From positions 62,001-126,000 of the forward strand of contig JADKJI010000001.1 of assembly GCA_016721085.1 (NCBI GenBank): a DNA stretch of 64,000 nt, written 5' to 3'. Under the pieces are notes generated by a model. It had not been told where the DNA came from, did no database searches, and saw nothing but the letters and a program-made list of their open reading frames with translations. The DNA is from Chitinophagaceae bacterium. Lineage in GTDB: Bacteria; Bacteroidota; Bacteroidia; Chitinophagales; Chitinophagaceae. Positions 10,201 to 19,400 of the stretch are shown here, one piece after another (the first letter of the stretch is position 1; each line of letters opens with the position of its first letter). The translations under genes and the position numbers were made by a program.

Positions 10201-11538
10201 AAGACTGCTATTATCTGTAACTACTAATCTATAACTATATGTACCAGCTGCTAATCCGGTAAGGGATGTAGTACCATTATTTGGACTTCCCAGAACATCT
10301 CCAGCAGGGCCACTCAATTTAGTCCAGCTATAGGAGCTAATGGTACCATCTGCATCTGAAGACGACATACCTGTTAAGGTAGTGCTATTGGTAGGAAGGC
10401 TAAGGTTGATATCAACTCCTGCATTGGCAGTAGGAGGAAGTCCTGCCGACGGCATCAATACAGTAACTCTAACAGTATCCATGTGCACAGATACTCTATT
10501 ATCGGCCACCTTTAATTCAAAAGAATAAACCCCTACTGAAGTTAATCCATTAACTAAAGTGGTAGCACCGTTGATACTTTGAATAGAACCGGTAACTGGG
10601 CCTGTCAACTGGCGCCAGTAATATTTTGCGATATTACCATCGGCATCACTTGATGCTGTTCCATTTAAAGTGGCTGAATTTGTTGGAAGAGTAATAGAAA
10701 AGTCAGCACCTGCACGGGCTACTGGCAATACGTTTACAGGCAAACTCTTATTCTGGCCAAGAAACCATTCGTATAAATTTGGATTATGCCAGGTATAACC
10801 AACATCATAAGCCCTATCCCAAATTCCATGACCACCATTAGGATAAATAGTCATCAGTGGCTTAATACCAATTCCACAAGTTTGTACCTGATTTACTTGT
10901 CCTGTTGTACAACCCACACCTACTGTTCCATCATCCTGAGCGTGGAAGGCCCAAATGGGAACATTAGCATTTGATATGTTACAGGCCGTAACCATTGAAC
11001 AGGTACCACAAATTGGGGCGATGGCTGCTACTGATTTTGAATTTGCTGCTGATGTTGAAGCAAATTGCCAAACACCGCCACCACCGAGACTTAATCCTGT
11101 AACGATGATGCGGTTTGTATCTATATTAAGATTTGCTTTAGCATATTTTATCATTTCCTCTGCATAGAAGGAAGGCCACCAGCCATAAGATGAACTTAAC
11201 TGTGGTGATAATACCAGAAAGGTCTCTGTTTTTCCATTCCAGGTAAAGGTCATAGGATGACCATCCCTGATAATTCTTGGAAGGGCAACGCCTGAAACCC
11301 TTGATAGTTCAGTGGTTCCATTTCCCCTTTCACCTATACCGTGCATAAAGACGATAAGCGGATACTTAGGTCCGGTTGCATTGTAATTCACTGGCTTATA
11401 TTCATAAAAGCCAATAAATGTACCGTTTGAAGCTGTAATTGAATTGGGAACTTGTTGAGCTATACTTTGTAAGAAAGGCCAAAAAAGTAATAGCCATAGA
11501 AACACTTTCTTCCTAACCTGTGAGGTAGAGTTTTTCAT
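7261..11538 (-). CDS. Secreted alpha/beta-hydrolase with eleven PKD-type repeats and T9SS tail, paralogue C
   Basis: An intact 1425-residue version of the tandem hydrolases. A signal peptide (KKVFLWLLLFWPFLQSIAQQ) is followed by the same catalytic domain: FMHGIGERGNG, GLSLGGGGVW, QDDGTVGVG and GGHGIWDRAYD, residues about 30-310. From about residue 315 to 1320 there are eleven REJ/K319L-like PKD repeats of some 94 residues, each with a DPDG/DADG turn, an SYSWTK strand, an SGP and a VTDNGG stretch, separated by short Pro-rich NAAPPPPNQAP linkers. Repeats four to nine are nearly identical. The C-terminus is a type A sorting domain (LKVYPNPARDNINIRV...GIYYVEVI). The repeats probably form a stalk that displays the enzyme on the cell surface. 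It is the only one of the four hydrolases without a broken frame. Confidence 0.9.
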   Translation of the reverse strand: MKNSTSQVRKKVFLWLLLFWPFLQSIAQQVPNSITASNGTFIGFYEYKPVNYNATGPKYPLIVFMHGIGERGNGTTELSRVSGVALPRIIRDGHPMTFTWNGKTETFLVLSPQLSSSYGWWPSFYAEEMIKYAKANLNIDTNRIIVTGLSLGGGGVWQFASTSAANSKSVAAIAPICGTCSMVTACNISNANVPIWAFHAQDDGTVGVGCTTGQVNQVQTCGIGIKPLMTIYPNGGHGIWDRAYDVGYTWHNPNLYEWFLGQNKSLPVNVLPVARAGADFSITLPTNSATLNGTASSDADGNIAKYYWRQLTGPVTGSIQSINGATTLVNGLTSVGVYSFELKVADNRVSVHMDTVRVTVLMPSAGLPPTANAGVDINLSLPTNSTTLTGMSSSDADGTISSYSWTKLSGPAGDVLGSPNNGTTSLTGLAAGTYSYRLVVTDNSSLTDDDTVVVNVSSTAPPPNQAPNANAGTDITVTLPTSTSNLSGMSSGDPDGTISSYSWTKISGPTGGSLLTPNNGTTSISALIQGTYSYRLVVTDNGGATDADTVLVIVNPVAPPPNQAPTANAGSNITITLPTNSTTLNGSGSSDPDGTISTYSWTKVSGPAAGTIVSAGSASSSLTGLIQGTYSYRLQVTDNGGLSSSDTVIVTVNAAPPPPNQARIANAGGDINITLPTNNTTLNGSGSSDPDGTISTYSWTKVSGPAAGTIANAGSASTALSGLIQGTYSYRLQVTDNGGLSSSDTVTVTVNAAPPPPNQAPVANAGSDITISLPTNSTTLNGSGSSDPDGTISTYSWTKISGPAAGSIANAGSATTALTGLIQGTYSYRLQVTDNGGLSSSDTVTVTVNSAPPPPNQAPVANAGGNINITLPTNSTTLNGSGSSDADGTITTYSWSQISGPAAGTIANAGSASTALTGLVQGSYSFRLQVTDNGGLTNADTVTVTVNAAAPPPNQAPIANAGGNISITLPTNSTTLNGSGSSDPDGTISTYSWTKISGPAAGTIANAGSASTALTGLIQGTYSYRLQVTDNGGLSDADTVTVTVNAAAPPPNQAPIANAGGDINITLPTNSTTLNGSGSSDADGTISTYSWTKISGPAAGTIVSAGSASSSLTGLVQGTYSYRLQVTDNGGLSSSDTVVVTVNAAPPPPNQAPVANAGQDLSVTLPNANISLNGSASYDPDGTIATYDWVKISGPGAITLTNSNTATPGVTGVQVGVYVFELTVTDDKGVTAKDRVQLTVNAASNSLPVANAGRDTTIGLPVTSVVLNASGSYDPDGSIASYSWKQVSGPTNAVIVNTQSAVSTVNGLTAGTYVFEITVTDNKGASQKASVSVNVVNNLRYVESLKVYPNPARDNINIRVISDSTGVALVNIYDVNGKVVKRAQYTKGQPYFESPAYIQNLKNGIYYVEVIIGTRKKMITKFIKQ
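8090..9860 (-). repeat. Six near-identical 285-297-bp tandem repeats within esterase gene C
   Basis: The joints coding for NQAP recur near 8083, 8382, 8669, 8968, 9258, 9556 and 9846, giving a period of about 285-300 bases. At protein level the modules differ in only a few positions (e.g. TISTYSWTKISGP against TISTYSWTKVSGP). The flanking modules are clearly more diverged, so the middle six look recently amplified or homogenised by recombination. Confidence 0.85.
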
Positions 11539-11928
11539 AAAGGTGGATTTACGGATTTAGGATTTATTGCTAAATTGGATATATAGGGTGAAAAAAGCAA
11601 TAACCTTACCAAAAAACGTCTACAGCACATTTTTAGATATATCAAAGCCAAAATTTATTTTTGCTTGTTAACTAATGTTTTATGACAAGCCAATCGTATG
11701 AATCCCATCTTTTCGATGGAGAATTACTAATAAAACAAAGTAAAGGCCAAAATTTCCCAGTTTTGGACGAGTGAAAAAATGTGGAAAAGTAAATTGGCAG
11801 AATGCCTTGACAAACTGGAAATAAAAACAAGTGTAAGTGTTTATTCGGTCGAAATACAGTTCCTGAAATTTAATAATTGTAGAACTTACATTTATTATAA
11901 CGGTATTTCCTGGTAGTCTTCTCCGATG
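11539..11928. other. Intergenic, 390 bp between esterase gene C and a GT2 gene
   Basis: AT-rich, no ORF worth keeping and no clear hairpin. It separates the esterase block from the polysaccharide genes on the same strand and should carry the esterase C promoter, which I could not identify. Confidence 0.4.
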
Positions 11929-12834
11929 TTAGACTTTTGAATCAGAAGAATGCTTCAAATTCCAAAAAACACCTTTTAAGAAATTCTTCAGGAGTTCCAT
12001 ATTTCCTTGCAACAAATATTTCAGCACCGATTTAGGAATGCTGAAAAGGCTGAAAAAGCAGGTGAAAACAATCAGTTGAAAGGGGGTGCTGTTTCTTCTT
12101 ATATATAATATACGGTTTCTTGTATGGTAATATACTTTCATGGGATTGAACTTACCAACGCTCATGGATTCCTTATGGTAAATGCTTGCAGAAGGGGTAT
12201 ACCATATGGTATAGCCTGCTTTTAATATCCTTGCCGACCAATCCCACTCCTCATAATAAAGGAAAAATAGTTCTGGAAACCTCCCTGTCTTCTCCACCAC
12301 TTCTTTTTTCACCAACATGGCACATCCATGGGCACCAGCTGTTGGCCTCGCTGTATTGTGCTGACCTTTATCTTCCTCCATATAGCCGATTGTAGTTGTT
12401 CTGGCGGTATAAAGATTCATTGGATAAAATCCAGCGTATTGAATGGTATTAGGGTGAGAATGATAAAGAATTTTCGGGCAAGTGACGCCAATTGCCGGAT
12501 CTTTCTCAAATGGGGCAATTAGGATATCCAGGATATCAGGAGTTAAAATGGTATCATTATTAACTATGAAATAATATTCTCCTTTAGCCTGATCCATTCC
12601 CCAGTTATTCCCTGCCGCAAAGCCAAGATTTTTATCACTCAGTAATAAACGTGTATTGGGGTAACGTTCCGGGAAAATAATTGAAGTTGGATTATCTGAA
12701 CTGGCCATATCACAGACCAGGATCTCGTAATTGGGGTATAGTAACTTTTTTGAAGACTCAAGGAATTCAACCGTGGTCTGAGACTGATTATAATTAAGAG
12801 TTATAATTGATACTAATGGTCTTTGGTCAGCCAC
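11929..12834 (-). CDS. Family 2 glycosyltransferase (rhamnosyltransferase-like)
   Basis: A 301-residue cytoplasmic GT-A glycosyltransferase that adds a sugar to a lipid-linked oligosaccharide. The N-terminal nucleotide-binding half shows VSIITLNYNQSQTT (residues 8-21), then FAAGNNWGM and the acidic metal motif YFIVNNDTIL (residues 86-96), the usual layout of the WcaA / cd04186 group. The acceptor half has GAHGCAMLVKKEV and FFLYYEEWDWSARI (the ExDW-type motif near residue 190). The C-terminus has a hydrophobic stretch (FQLIVFTCFFSLFSIP) that may contact the membrane. It is separated from the upstream sugar transferase by a hairpin, so it may have its own transcript or rely on read-through. The donor and linkage cannot be told from sequence. 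Confidence 0.88.
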   Translation of the reverse strand: MADQRPLVSIITLNYNQSQTTVEFLESSKKLLYPNYEILVCDMASSDNPTSIIFPERYPNTRLLLSDKNLGFAAGNNWGMDQAKGEYYFIVNNDTILTPDILDILIAPFEKDPAIGVTCPKILYHSHPNTIQYAGFYPMNLYTARTTTIGYMEEDKGQHNTARPTAGAHGCAMLVKKEVVEKTGRFPELFFLYYEEWDWSARILKAGYTIWYTPSASIYHKESMSVGKFNPMKVYYHTRNRILYIRRNSTPFQLIVFTCFFSLFSIPKSVLKYLLQGNMELLKNFLKGVFWNLKHSSDSKV

Positions 12835-12859
12835 GAAAGTAGATTTTGAAATACATATA

Positions 12860-12887
12860 AATAATCCCGCTTTAGTGCGGGATTATT
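12860..12887 (-). terminator. Hairpin between sugar transferase and GT2
   Basis: AATAATCCCGC (12860-12870) pairs perfectly with GCGGGATTATT (12877-12887) around TTTAGT. It stands in the 76-bp gap after the sugar transferase stop. The T tract is interrupted on the minus strand, so it may attenuate rather than stop transcription into the GT2 gene. Confidence 0.6.
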
Positions 12888-12910
12888 TTAAAAAACGAAG
12901 ATAGTAAATA

Positions 12911-14074
12911 TTATGCGTTGGATTTCTGCAAAAGGGCAGAAGGGGTATTTGCCATTATCCAGAGGTCATACATGAAATTATATTTCTCTGCATAATCAAT
13001 ATCGAGTGAAATACGCTCTTCAGTAGACATTTCATCCTGGCCTCTTTTTTTAATCTGCCACAAACCAGTAATACCTGCTGGAGCCAAAAATCTTTTGCCC
13101 ATTCGTCGGTAGTTAAGGTCGCTGCTTCGTACAAAGGCAGTGGGCGGTTTCCAACCAATGACATATCACCTATGAGTACATTCACCAATTGTGGTAATTC
13201 GTCAAGGCTAGAGTTCCTTAAGAACATACCTACTTTGGTTATACGTGGGTCGTTATTGATTTTAAAGAATACAGGGCCTTCGCTTTGATCAGTATTATAC
13301 TGATTCAGGTGAAGGAAGTCTTTAACTTGTTTATCAGCTCCAGTGAACATTGTGCGGAACTTAAAGAAATTAAAAACTCTGTAACCTCTTCCTGCGCGTG
13401 GAGAAATATAGAAAACAGGTCCCTTTGATTCGATCTTGATGGCAATTGCAATCAGGAGGAATAATGGGGTTAATGCTAATAATAACATTGAAGAAATCAC
13501 GATATCAAATACTCTCTTGGCAATAGACTTTGTACCATATATTTTTGAACCTGAAGTCTCTACTGCCTGATTGTTTTTTGTTCTTAATCCTGTTCTTTTT
13601 AATCTTACTTAAAAAGTTGATCTTAGAGAATAAGGCATTGGGATCATAAGATTCCAATGAAAGTATTTCATCTACAAATTCCAGTTTCTTCAAACGAGCC
13701 AGGTTTGCAGGAGATGCATTCGCCATATCGATGATGAATGGGATGGTCCTGCAATCCATCAACTTGCTGATAGTATTATACAATTCCTCAATTTCATGGC
13801 TGCTGATAGTGGCATCCATGATAAATACACCAGGAACACTATTGTCTTTTTGAGTAAGTCTCTTTAAGATGAATTTGGCATTTTCAGTTGTCTCTGCAGC
13901 GTATCCGGTTTCAAATGCCCTGATCAGGTTATCGATGCTGCCAGTCTTATGCCCTATGTAGAAAAAATCGGTCTTTTTCTTTTCACCGGTGGCTGTACCA
14001 TTAGCGGCTGTAATGGTAAAATGTCGATAGGTCTTCTTTGTTGTTTTTTCTTCGTGTGTCAAAGTTAGTTCCAT
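12911..14074 (-). CDS. Initiating sugar-phosphate transferase with receiver-like N-terminal domain (two frameshifts)
   Basis: A bacterial sugar transferase (PF02397 type) that loads the first sugar-1-phosphate onto undecaprenyl phosphate at the inner membrane. The C-terminal half has one membrane helix (IVISSMLLLALTPLFLLIAIA), then KGPVFYISPRAGRGYRVF, FFKFRTM, DELPQLVNVLIGDMSLVGNR and AGITGLWQIKKRG, all family signatures. The first 175 residues are not the usual multi-helix PNPT domain but a soluble alpha/beta domain resembling a response-regulator receiver (FIMDATISS, IPFIIDMA) without an obvious phospho-Asp pocket. Two indels break it: an extra A in the run at 13574-13579 and a missing A at 13093-13096; corrected, it reads RVFDIVISS and WAKRFLAPAGITG without a gap, about 388 residues. 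The next gene upstream is a stand-alone receiver protein. Confidence 0.85.
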
Positions 14075-14120
14075 ACAGTAAGGTTTTTAGGTTTAGTAGT
14101 CTTCATACGGTCGGTAATCG

Positions 14121-14519
14121 TTAGCTGGCTTGAACACTCGCTTCAGTGCTCTTATATTGTAGCGTTCTGTTTACTGCTTCCAGAAGCTCAATCGGATTAA
14201 ATGGCTTGGTGAAAGATTCCGAAATACCTAATTGAAGACATTTCGAAGCCGTTTCATTTTTGGGTAAGGACGATAAAACAATCATTGGAATGTCTTTGTA
14301 CAGACCACTCGTAGATAATTGTTCTGGAAGTTCCCAGGCTTCCATGTCCGGTAATTGAACATCAGTTATGATAAGGTCGGGTAAGTTTTTCTTAGACAAC
14401 CAATACATAGCTGAGCTTCCGTCGGGTGCGGTAATAACCTGATAGTCTTTGCCAAGAACGGTTTGTAATAAAAACCGTATGGCTTTACTGTCATCAATTG
14501 CGAGTACTTGCTTTTTCAT
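14121..14519 (-). CDS. Single-domain response regulator
   Basis: A 132-residue receiver domain with no output domain. The acidic pair is D9/D10 (AIDDS), the phospho-acceptor is D53 (LIITDVQLPD), the switch Thr/Ser lies in IVLSSLP and the conserved Lys is in SFTKPFNP. Such proteins act by protein-protein contact. It lies 46 bases upstream of the sugar transferase, on the same strand, and that enzyme itself starts with a receiver-like domain, so a regulatory interaction on polysaccharide initiation is a reasonable guess. No histidine kinase is encoded nearby. Confidence 0.9.
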   Translation of the reverse strand: MKKQVLAIDDSKAIRFLLQTVLGKDYQVITAPDGSSAMYWLSKKNLPDLIITDVQLPDMEAWELPEQLSTSGLYKDIPMIVLSSLPKNETASKCLQLGISESFTKPFNPIELLEAVNRTLQYKSTEASVQAS

Positions 14520-14888
14520 GGGCAGAAAAAAATTTTTTGAAAAAATCGCAATTTTTCAACAGGCATGCGTTTGGACAAACGGCATTACAAAGGAATTTGG
14601 AGACTATTAGTGGATTAAAAATTCAGAATACATGAGCTTTCCAACATGGCGAATTGGACGTTTGGTAAGCAACAATCATTTGGTGGTGGCATTCGAAGGA
14701 TCTGTGGGAATCAGTAGGAGCTAATCAGAGTAATCTTGTAGTCGGTTCAGAGGATGTTGAAAATAGAAGTTGGTCTTCGTGGCGTAAAAATAATAACATT
14801 ATTCAATAAACCAAACAACAGGTTATTATATTTTTCCTGAGCAAATGTCTGCATTAAAAACCAACTAACAATACCCTTTTTGTGGTAT
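14520..14888. other. Intergenic, 369 bp
   Basis: AT-rich, no credible gene. A weak A/T hairpin sits directly upstream of the response regulator start (about 14528-14556). No terminator was recognised for the membrane GT2 gene ending at 14889. Confidence 0.35.
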
Positions 14889-16093
14889 TTATTGTTTTTT
14901 TTGCCTCGCCGCCTTTTCCCATAAAACCGACTGCTTATTTTGAAGGAAACGCCTGAAACCCAGGAACACAGCATAGTTCATGAACAGAAAATAGAAGGGC
15001 AAATACAGGACTTTTACTTTGATTTCCCGGTTTGCCAGCACCCAACCACTGATTCCCATAATATAGAATATAAGTTGACCTAAAAGCAGTATTTCAAACA
15101 ATGTTCCGCCATCGATAAGGACGATTCCAATATTGGTCAATAATACTAATAGGAGGGCTATCGGACAAATAGTCCATCTTAAAATACGATGAGAGATAAA
15201 TTGGAAGGATAAGACCGGGTATTTGAATACATTGAATAGTTCTTTTAATAATAGCATAGCCTGGAAAGCGCCCGCACAGATCCTTATTTTTCTTTTCATT
15301 TCCTCTTTTATTGAGGCAGAAGGCCCTTCAGCGGCATATGCATTTGGCTCATATCGCAAAACATAGCCCTTTAGGCAAAGTTTCATGGATTGAACAAAGT
15401 CTTCAATGATGGTACCTTCAGGGGCTGTTTCAAAAAGGTCCTTCCTTACTGAAAACAGTTCACCGGCAGCCCCCATAGTACTATATAAATCTGAATCAAG
15501 CTTTTTAAGAAAGGATTCGTATTTCCAATACATCCCTTCTCCAACAGCAGCTGCAGTAGAACTACCTTGCTGAACAACTTTTTCTCACCAGCAACACCAC
15601 CCACTTTGGGGTCACTATAGTGCCTTACTATCATACTGATACATTCCTTGTTCAAAAGAGTGTTCGCATCACAGAAAACTATATAGGGCGATTCTATAAA
15701 TGGCAGCGCCCTGTTCATAGCAGCAACCTTCCCCTTTCTTTCTGGCTTATGTAACAACTTTATGCGGGGATATCTCTTTATAAGGTCCGGAGTGCTGTCG
15801 TTTGACCCGTCTGTGATAAAAACTATTTCCAAAAGCTCCTCAGGATAATCAAGCGCAAGTGTGTTCTCGATCTTTTCAATGATATAATCCTCCTCATTAT
15901 AAGCCGCTACCACTAAAGCCACTTTTGGTTGAAATTGAATAGCCTCCTTTGTGTTTTTTGAGCTTTTCAGAAGTTTCTTAAGTTTTACCAGAAAATAAAG
16001 CAGTATGCCATAACCGAAGTAGCTATAGAAAACAATAAAAAGGGATGCCCAGAAAACAATTTTCAAAAAAAGGACAAAATCGGGTATAAACAT
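14889..16093 (-). CDS. Membrane family 2 glycosyltransferase, processive type (frameshifted near 15581)
   Basis: A membrane-bound GT2 of about 401 residues of the cellulose-synthase/hyaluronan-synthase-like group. An N-terminal helix (FLKIVFWASLFIVFYSYFGYGI) precedes the catalytic domain: VVAAYNEEDYI, ITDGSNDST, the metal motif FCDANTLL, then after the break GTIIEDFVQSMKL (ED motif) and MKRKIRICAG, near where the QxxRW motif lies in relatives. Three or four membrane helices close the protein (ALLLVLLTNIGIVLI; LLLGQLIFYIMGISGWVL; YLPFYFLFMNYAVFL). One A is missing from the run at 15579-15583; restoring it gives GEKKVVQQGSSTAAAVGEGMYW across the join, the usual sequence of the family. It is the first gene of the minus-strand polysaccharide group and is divergent from the giant hydrolase gene. 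Confidence 0.85.
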
Positions 16094-16450
16094 ATAGGTA
16101 TAAAGAGGTTAAGGCTGCTTTTTAGTTACTGATACATCAACGCTTAGCGCTAGTAAATATTATATTATGAAGAATTGTAAAATAATCTGACTATCCGTTG
16201 AATAACTTATTTCCGCAAATATTTTACTTTTTGGAAAATAGTATTATTTTTGACCGAATTCTGCCATACTCTTCCAACTATCCCTTCGAATTCCTACGTG
16301 CAATTACCTCATTATTCTTCGATAAAACCTCGGTTTACCAACCGCCAATAAGCCATTCCCAAAACTCTAAAGCTTGCAATATCCTCATTTAAAACCACAA
16401 ATGCAGGCTTACGGTAGTTTATATAATTGTTTTATAATCAGCGCTTATTT
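16094..16450. other. Divergent intergenic region, 357 bp
   Basis: Lies between two divergent genes (membrane GT2 and the giant hydrolase) and must hold both promoters. AT-rich, with a small palindrome CGCTTAGCGC-like stretch near 16141-16150. No TANNTTTG box was found on either strand and no ORF is credible. Confidence 0.4.
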
Positions 16451-19400
16451 ATGAAGAAAGCATTACTTCTTACCACATTCGCAATTCTTTCAATGTTTAC
16501 CCTGTTGAAAGCACAAAACGTTTTTAATCCAAACGACAGAGTTCGTCGTTGGGTTAATAACGGTTCTACCTACAGTAACGACAGTACCGCCGCTACTGCA
16601 AACCCAAATCCAACGATTTTGGGATTGCAGAAATGGGTGTCTGTAAAAACTTCTGGTATTGACAGTGCCTCATGGGGTAAAGACTATAAACCTTACTTCA
16701 TAAACGTAAACGGATTCGGTGTTACCTTCCGTTTGAAGTTCCCTTATAGTTATGGCAACCCTGATAGTGCCGGCAAAAAGTATCCTGTGATGCTTTTCTT
16801 CCATGGTGCAGGTGAACCAGGTTGTCCTACTAACGGAGGTATTTATAATAACGAGAAACAATTAGTGCACGGAGGACAAACATTCAGGAACAGGGTGGCT
16901 ACAAACCAGTTCGATGGATTCCTTCTTTATCCTCAAGCGCAGGAAGCAACAACAAGTTGCTGGAGCGATTGGGGTGTTGCACCGTATTCACCATACTATA
17001 ATGTAATCATCAATTTGTTGGACTCAATGGCCAAATACGCCAGACTCGATGTCGATAAAGTGTTTTTGGATGGTTTGTCTAACGGAGGTAACGCTGTTTG
17101 GACTATGACCGCTGTATATCCACAAAGGGTTACAAAAGCAGCGCCATCTTCCTCAGCTGGGGCGGGTCTTAACTATGCAGAATATGTTCATGTTCCGATG
17201 TGGTTTGCTACAGGTGGAAAGGATACCAACCCAACTCCTGGTTATGCAGTAACAACCTATAACTCAATTAAGGCTTCAGGTGCTGATATCAGGTACACTT
17301 TATATCCGGATTTAGGACATGCCGTATGGACAAACTTGTGGGCCGAACCCGATTTTGTGCCTTATATGAACGATATGCATAAGGCCAATCCACTTGTTTA
17401 TTTTCAACGATATGATTTTTGTCCCGACTCGGCAATCAATACTAAAATTGGTATAACCCAGGGTTTCTATGCCTATGAATGGCAAAAAGATGGCGTTACC
17501 ATAGCTACACGCACAAATGGAGTAAATACAATTATTGACGGATCTTCAATCATTACTTATGCAGGTAATGATATTACCGTTAAAAGCTTTGGAACCTACC
17601 GAGTACGTTTTAAACGTTCTGCTACTGCCGATTGGAGTCTTTGGTCTCCAAAACCAGCAGTAATCTTTCCAAAAACATTCACAGTAACTCCTCCAATTGC
17701 TGTAGTAGGTACAAGATCTAAAGTATTGCCAGGTGAAGACGGATCAAATACAGTTCCTTTATCTATCCCATCAGGTTATTCAGGATACCAATGGGTTCGT
17801 GTAATCGATAACGTTGTTGTAAGCACTACAAATACATATAACGCTCCTGTTGGAGATTATAAAGCTAAAATTGTTGAGCAGTTCGGTTGCGGAAGCAGTT
17901 TCTCCCCAGTGTTTTCTGTTGTAAGTGTTAATGGTAGTCCAAAGCCAGACGCTGCCAAAAATCTTTCTGCTTTTACAGCTTCAGTTTCTTCCATACAACT
18001 GGATTGGAATGAGAATCCGAATGCAGGTCAGAATGAAACCGGTTTTGAAGTATATAGAAGTACTTTCGCAGGTGGTCCTTATCAACTAATAACAATTACA
18101 GCTCCAGATGTTGTTTCCTATCTTGACCAATCATTAGCAAGCAATACGAAATATTATTACATTGTAAGGGCTGTTAGTGATTTTGGTGCAGCAGATTCAA
18201 GCAATGAAGCTTCAGCATTAACAGGGGAAGATATTGTTGCCCCATCTGCACCATCTGGTTTAACTGTTACCTGTGCCAGCAGGACGAATGTATCACTTCA
18301 ATGGACAGCCGCTACTGATAACATCGGAGTTGCTGCTTATGATATTTATATAAATGGTTCTAAATCGTATACTACTACTAAAACTTATTTCGCAATAAAT
18401 GACCTTACCGCTTTGGCTACTTATACCTTCGCGGTTAAAGCCAGAGATGCTGTAGGGAATCAATCGCAGCTAAGTAATCAGGTGGTTGCAAACACTGTAA
18501 TGCAAGGGGTCTGTTATCAATACTATCTCAATCCGCCAAATCTTGCTGAATTACCAGATTATAATGCCTTATTCCCAATTGCAAGGGGAATAGCTCCTGC
18601 TGTAGCCTTTACTGCAGGTGGTGCAGGAGTTGATAATTTCGGTTATCTCTGGGAAGGATATGTAAATATTAAAGTTGCAGGTAACTACCGTTTCCAAACT
18701 TGTTCAGACGATGGCAGATTGTATATCTAAATACTCCTTATAATGATAATGCAACTCCAATAGTAAATAATGACGGCTTACATGGTAATCAGTGTGTAAA
18801 CAGTGCTACTATAAACCTGGCAGTTGGTGTTTATCCAATCGCTGTTACTTTCTTTGAAAACGGTGGTGGAGAAGCAATGGCATTGAATGTTGCTTTTTCA
18901 GCAACTGGTACTCCAAGTACATATGCTGCAATGCCAACTGCAAATGCAACCTTTACAGAAACAAATCCTTTTGTTCCAGGGTTCACTGCTCCTTCTGATC
19001 CTTCAAGGGTTTCAGCAACTACAACAGGTGCAGATAGGATTAATATTACTTGGGCAGATAATAGTAATAATGAAACAGGGTTTGAAATCGTAAGACTGCC
19101 ACTAGTGTTTCAGTAAACCTATATCCCAGTTGGTGCTAAACTGTGGTGTTTCATATCTTGATTCAAGCCTTGTTGCTTCAACAACTTATTACTATAAAGT
19201 AAGAGCGGTCGGAAGCTATGGTCAATCTGGATTTGCTTCTTCTGAAGTTGACTGGAAGTTTAATAATACTTTCACAGATGCAATGGGAACTGCAAACAGT
19301 GTATTGGCTGGTGGCGGCGGTACCGCTAACCCAACCTTCAATGCAGCTGATAAAAAAGAAGGTAGTCATAGCCTTACATTCGATGGTGTAAACGATCAGG

